Source: Litsea cubeba
Taxonomy: Eukaryota > Streptophyta > Magnoliopsida > Laurales > Lauraceae
DNA length: 64,000 nt
Assembly (NCBI GenBank): GCA_012931725.1
Contig: CM022949.1
Coordinates: 53,428,760-53,492,759, forward strand
Direction: 5' to 3'
The position numbers and the translations under genes are program-made. The first letter of the stretch is position 1; each line of letters begins with the position of its first letter. The notes below the pieces were generated by a model. It saw nothing but the letters and a program-made list of their open reading frames with translations, was not told the origin of the DNA and made no database searches. Of this stretch, positions 22,451-33,265 are shown one piece after another.

Positions 22451-22621
22451 CAAGTTGGTGCTTGCTGTTAGGGGTTTGGTGATCCTATCTGTTGGTGCAG
22501 ATAAATTGTAAAGGGAGTAGGTGCTTCCTAGATAGTTGGTGCTATCTGAAACTTAAGGGTTGGTGCTCTTTGTCGTTGGTGCGACTAAATAGATTCAGAC
22601 CTGCTCCGGATCGGTGTTCGG
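22451..22621 (+). promoter_or_regulatory. Array of eight hairpins with a common T-N-G-G-T-G loop
   Basis: Hexaloops start at 22455, 22476, 22492, 22518, 22536, 22560, 22576 and 22611. Loops are TTGGTG six times, TAGGTG once and TCGGTG once. The stems all differ: CAAG/CTTG, GGGGT/ATCCT (two wobbles), TATCTG/CAGATA, GGGAG/CTTCC, AGATAG/CTATCT, AAGGG/CTCTT, GTCG/CGAC and CCGGA/TTCGG. The array is about 290 bp downstream of the TATA box and 160 bp before the primer site, so it is in the 5' leader RNA. HIV-1 nucleocapsid zinc knuckles bind a GGUG loop in SL2, and this family's Gag has three knuckles; a packaging role is my inference. Confidence 0.8.
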
Positions 22622-22727
22622 ACAGTCTTTGAACCGTGGACGTAGCCTTTCGGTGAACCACGTTAAATCTGGTGTCCTTGTGTGATTTGATTTGCTTTTG
22701 TTGTTAAATTGGACCTATTTTTAAGGA

Positions 22728-22764
22728 ATCACTGATTCACCCCCCCCCCCCCCCTCTCAGTGAT
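22728..22764 (+). promoter_or_regulatory. Poly-C hairpin before the primer site
   Basis: ATCACTGA (22728-22735) pairs with TCAGTGAT (22757-22764) around a run of 15 C. The left arm can also fold locally as GAATC-ACT-GATTC. All five LTRs of this family keep the stem, while the homopolymer is 10-15 long. Confidence 0.75.
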
Positions 22765-22780
22765 CGCGATATCTAACAAT

Positions 22781-22792
22781 TGGTATCAGAGC
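22781..22792 (+). promoter_or_regulatory. Primer-binding site of copia C
   Basis: TGGTATCAGAGC two bases after the LTR end, complementary to initiator methionine tRNA. Confidence 0.96.
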
Positions 22793-22846
22793 GTAAGGCT
22801 CCCTTGATAAGCTTAACACGCTAAGGGTGATCTCTTGTCAAATCAC

Positions 22847-25800
22847 ATGGCATCCAATACAGGGAATAAGAAAGCACCTTTGTTTGATGGTTCTAATTAC
22901 TCCTTCTGGAAGATCAGAATGCAGGCTTTCATCAAATCACTTGGCTATGATGTCTGGGAGACCGTTAGAGTCGGTTACAATATTGCCATAGTACCCACTG
23001 ATGCTACAACGAAGAAGTTAGCAGACAACGACTCCAAGGCGCAGAATGCACTCTTTAGTGGCCTTGTGGACAGCGAGCTGGTCAAAGTAATTGCATGCAA
23101 AACAGCCAAGGAAGTATGGGACAAGTTGAAAAGCATTCATGAAGGAGATGAGAAGATCAAAGAAGCGAAATTGCAAACTCATCGCTCTCAATTCGAGTCT
23201 CTTCGCATGGAGGAAAGCGAGAATGTTGACTCGTATATGCAACGAGTGAATGAAGTCACGAATGACATTCGTGGACTAGGGGAGGAGATTAAAGAACTAG
23301 TCATCGTCAAAAAGGTTCTAAGATCTCTTCTTCCCCGGTTTGATTCAAAAGTCTCAGCCATAGAAGAAGCCAAGGATCTGAATGAGTTTACCATGGATGA
23401 GTTGTATGGTTCACTCACTGCCTATGAGATGCGCATAGGTAAGACGTCTTCATCTGATAGAGAAGCGGCCTTCAAAGTTCATAAAAAGGGAAAAGAGACT
23501 GCTGGTCATGATGCTGATACTGATGATGATGAGCTTGAGGCTCAATTAGTTAGAAAGCTGAAGAAAGGAAGCAATGGAAAGTACAAAGGGAAGCTACCCT
23601 TTAAATGCTTCAATTGTGGCGGTATTGGTCACTTTGCTGCGAAGTGTCCGCTGAAAGAAAACAATGATGATGACTCTTATGTTGATAAGAGTAAATGGAA
23701 GAAAAATTTCAGAAAGAGGAGCAAAGCAAAAAGCTTCATCAGTCAATATAATGACAGCACGTCTGAAACTTCAGACGATGATGAATCAGTCGAGGCAACT
23801 GAAGCTCTCTTCATGGTTACTGTTGAAGAAGAAGAGGAGCAAGAGCTGGAAGAGGAAGAGGAGGCTGAGGTCAATCTTGAAGAAGAACTTATTGCCGCAC
23901 TTGAGGAGCTTAGCATGGAACGAAAAACAAGTAAGAAAAATCTGAAACTTCTTCATGAATCTGAAAGTTTAGTTATTGCTTTGAAAACTCAAGTTGAAGA
24001 ATATAAAAGAATGGTGGAAGTCCTTGAAAATCAAATAAGTATCAAAAAGGAAGAGGCTATGAAACTTGAAACTGAAATCGCTAGAGCAAAGGCTGAAAAC
24101 TTGGAAAGTCGCCAAAAACTCAAAGTGCTCCAAGCAATTGAAGGGACAATGAAACTCAATGAAATTCTGAAATTTCAAAAGCCCTTCCACAAGAAATTTG
24201 GTATTGGATTTGAGACCGGAGAGTCCTCTAAAGCTGCACCTTTTTTGTTTATGAAACAAAGTGCCATACCTCTCAAGGCTACAAAGCTTCAAATTCAGCC
24301 TAGTATTGAGATGGTCAATAAGAAAAGGTTTGTGGAGTTTAACCATCCACCTAAGAAAGGAAGAATGTTCAGATTCTATGGTTATTGCTATCATTGTAAT
24401 AGATATGGACATAAAAGAGCTGATTGTAGATTCTATGTTAGAAACAGTCCATTCGTGACTAGGAACCCTTTCTCAATCCTAAACGGCCACAAAATTGAGT
24501 GCCATAAGTGTTATAATTATGGACACTTGGCTAGGGATTGTAGGTTGCCTATAGCTAACCAATTTCAGGTTGAAAAGAAACCCAAGTTAGTTAAGGCATG
24601 GAGGGTAAAGAAAAGGGAAGATAATTCCAAGGAATCTCTCATTGTGCAAACGGCATTCAATGCACAAAAGAAGGCAGCACCATGGGTCCTTGATAGTGGC
24701 TGTTCAAGCCATATGACAGGTGATAAGGAAAAAATTCGTCAAATTACAGCACTATGAAGGCGGATCAGTGAAGTTTGGTAACAATGATGGTGCCAAAATC
24801 TGCGGAAAAGGTGTTGTTCAGCTAAAGGCAAACAAGATCAGATCAGACGAGGTCTTATATGTGTCTGGACTAAGACACAACTTGCTTAGTGTGAGCCAGA
24901 TCTGTGACAAAGGCCATGAAGTTGTCTTCACTAAGAATGGGTTTGCTATCAAGAAAAGTAGCAACGGCAAAACAGTGGCTATTGGATCTAGGACTGCTGG
25001 AAATCTCTATACATTGTCAGATGGAGCTGAAAAGACTTGCTTGATGAGTCGGACAGAGGAAAGTTGGTTGTGGCACAAACGCCTTGGGCATCTAAACTTT
25101 GATAACATGTCAAAGATTTGCAATTCAAAGGCTGTCAGAGGTATGTCTACAGTTGAAAAGCCTTCCAACCCCATTTGCGATTCTTGCCAAAAGGGAAAGC
25201 AAACGAGGGTAATGTTCAAGTCAAAGGAGCATCATTCAAAGAAACCTCTTGAGCTAGTGCACACTGATCTCTGTGGACCGATGCGAACTCAAAGCACCAA
25301 TGGAGATAAGTATTTTATGTTATGCATTGATGATTATACTCGTATGACATGGGTATTGTTTCTTAAGCATAAACATCAAGCACTTGATCATTTTAAAGTG
25401 TTTAAAGCACAGGTTGAAAATATGCTTGGAAAACGTATCAAGATTTTAAGGTCTGATCGAGGAGGTGAATTCACATCTGAAGAGTTCACTAACTATTGTG
25501 AGCACCATGGCATTCAAAGACAATATTCAGCCCCTAGAACTCCACAGCAAAATGGAGTTGTGGAACGGAAAAATCGCACCGTGCAAGAGATGGCTCGCAC
25601 AATGCTAACTGAGAGCAAGCTAGCTGACAAATACTGGAAGGAGGCAATCCATACGGCTGTATACATTCAGAATCGATGCTTGATTAGGCCACATGAAGAC
25701 AAAACTCCTTATGAGCTATGGTTTGGGAGAAAAAACAACAGTCAAGCACTTCAGAGTCTTCGGTAGCAAGTGTTACATCAAGCGTCTTGAACAAAATCCG

Positions 25801-27708
25801 GGCAAATTTGATGAAAGAGCTGATGAAGGTATATTTTTGGGTTACTCCTCCTCTAGTAAGGCTTACAGATGTCTTAACAAAAGGACCAGAAAAATCATAG
25901 AAAGTGCCGATGTTAGAATTGATGAAAACCTTGAATCAAAGAATGTAACTCATTATGACAGTCCAGTTTATGAGGACTCGAGTGAGATTGATGATGAAGT
26001 GGCTGAACCTAATGATTCTGAGAAATCAAAGGATGACTCAGAGGATGCTACACCTAGAAAGAAAAGCACTTGGGTAGAGCAACACCCTAAGGATCAAATC
26101 ATTGGAGATCCTGAGGCCGGTGTTAAAACAAGACAAAGTGTAGTTAGCAATTACTCACTTGTGTCCACCATTGAACCCAAGACTGTGGCTGAAGCCAGTC
26201 TCGATGAAAGTTGGTTGAAAGCTATGCATGAGGAGTTGGAGCAAATTGAGAAGAACTCCACATGGGAACTAGTTTCTAGACCTACCGATAAGAATGTTAT
26301 TGGTACTAAATGGGTCTTTCGGAATAAGCTGAATGAAGATGGTCAGGTCATACGAAACAAAGCAAGGTTGGTTTGTAAAGGCTATGCTCAAGTTGAAGGC
26401 ATAGATTTTGAAGAGACCTTTGCACCGGTGGCTCGTCTGGAAGCCATTCGTATGTTTCTTGCATTGACTGCATACAAAACCTTTAATGTATTTCAGATGG
26501 ATTTAAAGTCAGCCTTCTTGAATGGATTACTTGAAGAAGAGGTCTACATTGAGCAACCTGATGGTTTTCTCATTAGCAAAAATTCAGACCTAGTGTGCAA
26601 GTTGAAAAAGGCTCTTTATGGGCTGAAACAAGCGCCAAGGGCGTGGTATGCAAGGCTGGACCTCTATCTCCGCAAGATCGGCTTTGGTAAAGGACTGGTT
26701 GATAGCAATCTTTATGTCAAAACAGAGTTGAGCAAACAGCTGGTTGTCATTGTTTATTTCGATGACATAATCTTTGCTGGCAATGATGAGGAGATGTGCA
26801 GGAATTTTGCTGAAGAGATGAAGAAAGAATTTGAGATGTCAATGCTTGGAGAACTAAAGTTCTTCCTTGGTTTACAAGTTCAGCAGCTGAAACATGGTAT
26901 CTTCATATCACAGATGAAATACATCAAGGAAATGCTGAAGCGTTTTAACATGGAAAACAGCAAGCCAGTGAGCACACCAATGACAACGAACACAAAGCTA
27001 AGCAAAGATGATAAGGGTTCATCCGTTGATCACACCACTTATCGTTCTATGATAGGAAGCTTGCTTTATTTGACTGCTACAAGACCGGATCTTCTACAAG
27101 CAGTATGTATGGTGGCTCGATTTCAAGCATCACCAACTGAGACGCACCTTACAGCAGTAAAAAGGATATTTCGATATCTGAAAGGTACCATGGAGCTTGG
27201 CATTTGGTATCCTAAAGGCAAATCCTTCACTCTTGTTGCATACTCTGACGCCGATTGGGCTGGATGTATAGATGATCGCAAGAGTACAAGCGATGGTGCA
27301 TTCTATCTCGGTGAAAGGTTGGTGGCATGGCACAGTAAGAAACAAGATTCAGTATCCCTTTCTACAGCGGAAGCGAAATATATTGCAGCGGCAACTTGTT
27401 GTACGCAAGTGTTATGGATGCGGCAAATGCTCTCTGATCTAGGAGTTCCGACAACGGATCCTACGCCGATCCTCTGTGACAACACAAGTGCAATTCACAT
27501 CTCCAAGAATCCTGTTCAGCATTCTAGAATGAAGCATGTTGCAATCCGCTATCACTTTCTCAAGGAAAAGGTTGCAGATGGTGAGGTAAAGTTGGCATAT
27601 GTTCCAACTACTGAGCAAGTTGCTGATATCTTCACAAAACCTCTGCCAAAGGAAGTCTTCGAGTATCTCCGAAAAAAATTAGGAGTTACTCACTCTCCTA
27701 ATCTTTAG
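22847..27708 (+). pseudogene. Copia C Gag-Pol polyprotein with two frameshifts
   Basis: Close relative of the B polyprotein, in three frames. The first, ATG 22847 to 24757, holds UBN2 Gag, three CCHC knuckles, the coiled coil and protease (LDSGCSSHMTG). An extra A in the run near 24728-24734 shifts frame. The second, about 24740-25766, holds GAG-pre-integrase and the integrase core (SDRGGEF, QQNGVVERKNR). An extra base near 25731-25737 shifts again. The third, 25693-27708 (671 codons with its own ATG), holds reverse transcriptase and RNase H. The usual YVDD reads YFDD at about 26755-26766, a change in the catalytic motif. The element could not make a complete polyprotein. It is older than B by these lesions and by LTR divergence. 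Confidence 0.94.
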
Positions 27709-28032
27709 GAGTTGTGCTTGAAAGGGGGAGCAATGTATTCCTTGAATATCCTATTCGCTCCTTGGTTGGTCCGTTTGGACTTGTTGTCAAAGGGGGAGAA
27801 AGTCTTATGCTAGGAGAAAGTTATGCTAGGAGAAAGCAATGCTAGAAGAAGTTATGCTATGATAGCTTGGGGAGATTGGTATCAAGAATGTGAATGTGAA
27901 GATCTTGATTATGTTGGTTTTTTAAGACAGGGGGAGTCTATGGTTCTGAAGAAGCTTCATGAAGGTCAACTGGTTCAAAGTGTTTCAAGTGTTGAAGTTC
28001 CAAGTGTTGCCAACAATTCCAAAGGGGGAGAT
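27709..28032 (+). other. Copia C 3' untranslated region and polypurine tract
   Basis: Contains several AAAGGGGGAG blocks (near 27721, 27790, 27929). The last, at 28014-28032, abuts the LTR and is the functional polypurine tract. Short frames here are not convincing genes. Confidence 0.8.
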
Positions 28033-28211
28033 TGTTGGAATTTGAGATGCCTTGAGAAGTCTTATGAAGCATTGAAGTGTTTAGTATCTCAAGTATCATC
28101 TTGTGTTGGAATTATTGTCAACACAATGTCACAAGTGTGGTGTTGATAGAGCTTCAAAGAGAAAACAGAGCTGAAATAGAACAGTACAGGAAATCAGAAT
28201 TTCATCTGTCA

Positions 28212-28363
28212 ACCGGTAGTTCTACCGGTAGAAAAGGGGTAGAAAAGGCTGACCCTAAGATTTCCATCTGTCAACCGCAAGTACTACCGGTAGAAAAGGC
28301 TGATATTCCAGTAGAATGTTTGGACATGAGAATCTCATCTGTTAAACCGGTAGTACTACCGGT
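28212..28363. repeat. ACCGGT palindrome module in U3 of C 3' LTR
   Basis: A perfect 18-bp palindrome ACCGGTAGTACTACCGGT at 28346-28363, a near-perfect one at 28212-28229, and half-copies at about 28274-28292. It replaces the CGGTCGACCG module of the partner LTR at the same place relative to the TATA box. Confidence 0.88.
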
Positions 28364-28792
28364 AGAACACACGGGAAACCTGAGATGCGCAGAAATAGAA
28401 GTTTTGCACGAAAATTCAGGAAACTTATGTATTTCGTTTGGGACTCTTTCTAAACGAATTCTAGCCTAATTTAAACACTCTTTAGGGTTACCATAACCTA
28501 TATAAAGGCTTGCTAAGTTCGTTTTCAAGTGTACAGAAGAGAAGAGAAGAGAAGAGAGAAGAAAAGAGAGGGTTTTGGAGAGAAGAAGGTGTTGTTGCTG
28601 TGTGCTGTTGTGTTGCACGTTTCTACAGCAAGTGTGGACGAGGATGTGCTCATGAAGATGATGATGATTCGTCCATAGATAAGTGTCTCTCTTTTTATGC
28701 TTTAAATTTCAATTTGTAAGGGATTGAGAGAGAGAGAGATTGTAGAGGGGAAGGGCTGTAGAAAAGTTCTCTACTTTAATTCTATAGAACAT

Positions 28793-28963
28793 CAAGTTGG
28801 TGCTTGGTGTTAGGGGTTTGGTGATCCTATCTGTTGGTGCAGATAAATTATAAAGGGAGTAGGTGCTTCCTAGATAGTTGGTGCTATCTGAAACTTAAGG
28901 GTTGGTGCTCTTTGTCGTTGGTGCGACTAAATAGATTCAGATCTGTTCCGGATCGGTGTTCGG
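28793..28963 (+). promoter_or_regulatory. TNGGTG-loop hairpin array, C 3' LTR
   Basis: The same eight hairpins as in the C 5' LTR, kept despite clear divergence elsewhere in the two LTRs. Confidence 0.85.
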
Positions 28964-29118
28964 ACAGTCTTTGAACCGTGGACGTAGCCTTTTGGTGAAC
29001 CACGTTAAATCTGGTGTCCTTGTGTGATTTGATTTGCTTTTGTTGTTAAATTGGACCTGTTTTTAAGGAATCACTGATTCACCCCCCCCCCCCCTCTCAG
29101 TGATCGCGATATCTAACA

Positions 29119-30815
29119 GTAGCAATCTTCTTATTTGGTGATTTTGGTGTTTGTCCAAATGACACCATGTTGACGGAGGCAGACCCATAGTTTTTGTCAA
29201 AGGTGATGACTCCGTTTTTCCACATCTCGTTTATTTTCTCTCTCACAATGAAGCATTGATTGAGAGGATGCGAGATCATCTGGTGGTATGGACAGTACCG
29301 AGGATCATCACTCGGTCTTTTGGGTTCAGGCAAAGTGAGCTTGTCGTTCGCCACAAGAGCCCCGAAGATTTCATCAACATCTTCATCGAACGGGTATTTC
29401 TTCTCTACTCGTTCTTTGAAGGCATCTGAGAGTTTAGGTCTCTTACCCGCAGTTTTTTTTTCAGCTTTCTTTGGTCGCTGAGGAGCTGACTTGGTCTGCA
29501 CATTGAGGACCTCTTTCTTCTTTGGTTTAGAGGTTGCAATGGCGATTGGCTCTTTTCTTGATGATTTATGACTGTTGAGGTCTTTAATCACCATTTCAGC
29601 TTCCATAGAAGCTTCGAGGAGTTCTCCAAGGTTTTTTGATTTGTTGCCGATGATCATGGAGCGGATTCTAGCTCTCATGTTGTTTCTGCAGATGTCGACT
29701 AGCGACGCTTGTGGCAGTACAACAGAGCATTTGTACGCCATTGCTTTCCACTTGTGAATGAAGTCATATGTTGACTCATTCTCCCCCTGTTTTAGGCTGC
29801 AAAGCTGAGCCATAGTAGCGGGATGATCCTCACCTTTGAATTGAGTCAGGAAGCGTGTCTCTAGCATGGCCCAGTTTTGGATGGAGTCCTCTGGCAGAGT
29901 GGAGTACCAATCGAAGGCCGTACCTTTTAGGGTACTTGCAAAGAGGCGGACCTTGAGTGCATCTTGATCCGCGATAGCTCCCGTCAAGATCTTGAAGTTG
30001 ATGACGTGCTGTCTGGCTGATCCTTTCCCCGTGTATGTTTGGAGAGTATGATCCTTGAATTTTGTGGGGATCGGGACCGAGTCCATCCATAAAGGATATG
30101 GTGGCTTGATCCCATGCTCCTTGAGTATATCCTCTTCTTTTGTTTTTGCGAGGATACCGTCTACGTCCTTTTTTGTAAGGGCGCGTGACTCATTTTCTTC
30201 TCTATTTACCTCATCGTCTTGATGATTTGGAGGAGGTTCATTGTTCGCCTGATTTTGGAAGGCGAGGAGAAGGTTTTCAATCAGAGTTTCAATCCTCTGT
30301 TGGCCTTGTTCCAACTGCTGGATGCGTGTGATCGCATCATCTTGAGGTGGATTGCGGGGTGGTGGCTCAGAATTTGTAGCCAAGACGTTCATCCTTCGGG
30401 ATTTGAACGAAGAAACTGTCCTGGTGACTGAGCTGGGGCTCATTCTTTTTGAGGAAGAGCTTGAGGAAGGATCACTCTGCCGTCCTTTGCTTGAAGGAGC
30501 AGGGGATTCTTCTGAATGTCTTCTTGTCTTGGAGACGCTGCGGGTCATTGAACGTCGGACATGGATTTTGGATGCTGACTTTTGGCGTCTTCTGCTTTTT
30601 CCAACCATATGGACAGCAGCAACTTGGTTGGGTCTATCTTTTTCGACCCATTTGGGAGAGACTTGAAGTGTAGGAGGCTGGGTCCTTTGCTTCTCTAGTC
30701 TCTTTTGCCGATACGACGCGCGGCGGCATATACGACGAGCAATTTGAGCTTCGGTCAGCTCTGGCTGGGCTTTGACGATGAAGGATGTACTCCCTCGGGC
30801 GCAGCAGCCGAGCAT
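29119..30815 (-). pseudogene. Gypsy G1 Gag, cut by copia C
   Basis: A long minus-strand frame whose last codons run into the copia C LTR, so the true Gag stops at 29119. The N-terminal part is basic and Ser-rich with an Arg-rich segment. The middle carries a Retrotrans_gag domain of Ty3/gypsy type, with 'TGKGSARQHVINFKI', 'FASTLKGTAFDWYSTLP' and 'LETRFLTQF' as landmarks. A Lys-rich region follows, then 'DPRYCPYHQMISHPLNQC', the C/H cluster usual before protease in Tat/Ogre-like elements. Protease, reverse transcriptase, RNase H and integrase are missing from the window. The frame overlaps the upstream ORF1, either as a separate ORF or through a frameshift. Confidence 0.85.
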
Positions 30816-31501
30816 GTCTTCTTTGTGCTGGGCAAGGACAGGATGCGAACCTGGTCCTTCGCCTGTTGCAGCGAAGCTTTGAATTTTTCAAGTTCGGCCC
30901 CTGTAGATATGATGGGTCGAACTGCAGGATTGTAGGCCTTAGCAGATGTCTGCAGAGGCCTTGTGATGCATGACTTGATTTTGGGCTTGTAGGAACAAGC
31001 CGGCTCATGCTGGGTTGACTTGGGAGTCAGGTTGGAGCTGGGTCTCTCCTCTTTCATGTAAGCAAGAGGGTAGAACTGGTTCTCCTTGAGTGGGGCCAGG
31101 AATGCTAGCTTGGTGGATGTTTGGGACCTTCTTTGTTTTGGTGAAGGTCTTGGGGACCAAGTCTTGGGATAGACCTGGTCGTTTGCTGGTCGAGGCTTCG
31201 TGGGGGTGCCACGGGCTTCAGGCCTTCTGGTGCTCGCCTTTGGTGTCACGGTAACGACACGTTGAGAGGCGAGCTTTTGCTTCTTGGAAGGAGCAGTTTG
31301 TTCTTCGGGAAGTGGGAATGGTCCCAGCGTCCTAAAGATAATAGTCCTGGGAGTCGAGGTCGACCCGGAGTTCAGAGAGTTGCCGAGGGAGTTGACGCTT
31401 CGGCAGCTGATGGGGCGCTTGTAGGTGCACGTTGTTTGCTTCTGTTGAAACATGAGCTGGTGCTTATTCTCATCGAAGGTAATGGTTAGTGAAGCTGCCA
31501 T
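30755..31501 (-). pseudogene. Gypsy G1 ORF1, upstream of Gag
   Basis: Frame from ATG at 31501 (the open frame reaches 31552, but only through a GTG). It begins with 'SLTITFDE', shared with the G2 copy at 52224, and ends near 30755, overlapping the Gag frame by about 60 bp in another frame. It is basic and Pro/Ser/Lys-rich with no recognised domain. The 'PIISTGAELEKF' part aligns with 'PLIGYSGTDTAAKL' in G2. A separate ORF before Gag is a feature of Ogre elements, but a frameshifted long Gag is equally possible. Confidence 0.6.
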
Positions 31502-33241
31502 TGTTAGTTTTCGAAAAGTTTCTGAAACAAGACCACATCCATTAATAATCACAAGAATATAATGATCATAAATGGGAAGTTCTATGGTTTTGTATTTTTA
31601 AATTGCTCGAGGGATATGACCCAAGCAATATGAAGAAGGCAAAACATCATAAAGGGTACAATTGTTCTGATCGCAGGTATGGTAAGCTCAGAATGAGCGT
31701 CCCAGTGACTGCTAGAAGCAATTGTGAACTTAAATTCGACTTATCGAGAAGCAGAGCTTGCTCGATCGAGGTAAGAAGAATATAAAGTTGGAGTTACAAA
31801 TGTGTCGGTCGCGAATACAATAGACCCTAAAAGGGCGTACTAGTACCGCTAGACACAAATGTTTTGAGACCGCATCCATGAGATGAGATTCTCTGTTTTG
31901 AACGGTCAAGATTGGATTCATCAAAGAGAGCAGATGATATTCCGATCCAAATACGGTCTCAGCGATTTCCGCAAGCGCCAATACTCAGAAGGAAATGAAC
32001 CATAATTTCTCGGATCTGAATCCAAAAATGACGAGTTTTTTTTCTTTTTTTTGAAAGGCCAAGATCGGGTTCATCAAAGAGAGCAAAAGGCACTCCAATC
32101 TGAAAACAGGCTCAGCGATTTCCGCGAGCGCCAGTGCTCAGATAGGAGAAGACTAGAATTTCTCCAATCTGAACCCAAAATGACTGAAGTTTTTTTTTGA
32201 AAAGATTTTTTTTTTAAAGATTTTTTTTTAATAATGTTTTTTTTTATTTTTTTATTTATTATTTTATTTTTAAGATTTTTTTTTTGAAAAATTTTTATTT
32301 TTTATTTTTTATTTTAAAATTTTTTATTTTGAAGTTTTTTTTTAAAAGATGAGAGAGTACACATAGGCCTCTTAACCCGGTCATATGAAATCTCGATTGA
32401 TAGAATTGCCCCCAGTTAAGGGTAGGATTACTTAATGAACCCGTTTGGAGGACCCTTGCCTAGAACAGTCAAGCTGCCTCCAAACTCTGGACAAGGCTTT
32501 TCTTGAATCAACCGTGATCAAAGAGCGCAGTTGGTTTAACCTTAGTGGTCTATGTCTTTTTTTTTTATTTTTTTATTTTAGATCTTTAATGAACTCATCG
32601 AAGAGAAACAATGGCCATTTCCACAATTCGAACCGGCTCAATGATTTCCACGAGCACAGAGACGAAACGGAAAGGATCAAAGTTTCTCAATTTTGAATCC
32701 AAAATGAAAAATCTAATTTTTTGTTATTTTTTTTTAATTTTATTTTTTTTAGATTTTTAATGAACTCATCGAACAGAAACGATGGGCCTTTCCACAATTC
32801 GATCCGGCTCAACGATTTTCGCGAGCACAGAGACGAAACGAAAAGGATCAAAGTTTCTCAATTTTCAATCCAAAATTAGAAATCTTGTTTTTTTTAATTT
32901 CTAATGAACTCATCGAAGAGAAACAATGGCCATTTTCACAATTCGAACCGGCTCAACGATTTCCGCGAGCACAGAGACGAAATGGAAAGGATCAAAGTTT
33001 CTCAATTTTGAATCCAAACTAAGAAATCTGATTTTTTGATTTTTTTTAAAAGAGAAAGAGTGGAAATAAACTTTAAGAATTAGAAATTTTCAAAAAATCT
33101 CATCTCATTTTTTTTAGATGCAGAATTCAACATAGGCCGCCAATTAGAAAGTAGCCAAGGAATCGAGAAAAGAAATATGAGCATAGAGCAAAAGATATGA
33201 TATGCAAATATTTCATTTCTAGCATCGTGTTCTTAAATTAA
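31502..33241 (-). mobile_element. Gypsy G1 leader
   Basis: About 1.7 kb between the primer site and ORF1 without coding potential. It contains five diverged repeats (31893-33030) and long T-rich blocks (32190-32350). Confidence 0.75.
31893..33030. repeat. Five diverged ~135-bp repeats in the G1 leader
   Basis: Units at about 31897, 32054, 32586, 32755 and 32898 share 'catcgaagagaaacaatgg', 'ggctcaacgatttccgcgag' and 'ctcaattttgaatccaaaa'. The last three are closer to each other than to the first two. Confidence 0.85.
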
Positions 33242-33262
33242 CGAGTCCCACCGGGGGTGCCA
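33242..33262 (-). promoter_or_regulatory. Probable primer-binding site of G1
   Basis: Minus strand TGGCACCCCCGGTGGGAC..., three bases after the LTR end. The form resembles the TGGCGCC-type primer sites of plant gypsy elements. Confidence 0.65.
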
Positions 33263-33265
33263 GCT

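Larger units (their letters stand above)
21732..22778 (+). mobile_element. Copia C 5' LTR, second part
   Basis: Continues the LTR begun at 14133 after the B insertion (21727-21731 is the duplicated target). TATATAAA lies at 22158-22165. It ends ATCTAACA, followed by AT and the primer site. Five perfect CGGTCGACCG palindromes lie in U3 (21834-22005). The hairpin array is at 22451-22621 and a 15-C run at 22740-22754. Confidence 0.93.
28033..29118 (+). mobile_element. 3' LTR of copia C
   Basis: 1086 bp, TGTTGG...TCTAACA, with TATATAAA at 28499-28506, hairpin array 28793-28963 and a 13-C run at 29082-29094. Its U3 carries ACCGGTAGTACTACCGGT-type palindromes instead of CGGTCGACCG. The right flank is GTAGC, while the left flank of the 5' LTR is CTTCG, so there is no target duplication. 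Confidence 0.94.

Noticed and set aside
22449..22621. TTGGTG array as a CRISPR or ordinary tandem repeat
   Set aside because: Spacing and stem sequences vary, and it lies in a plant LTR; only loop and pairing are shared.
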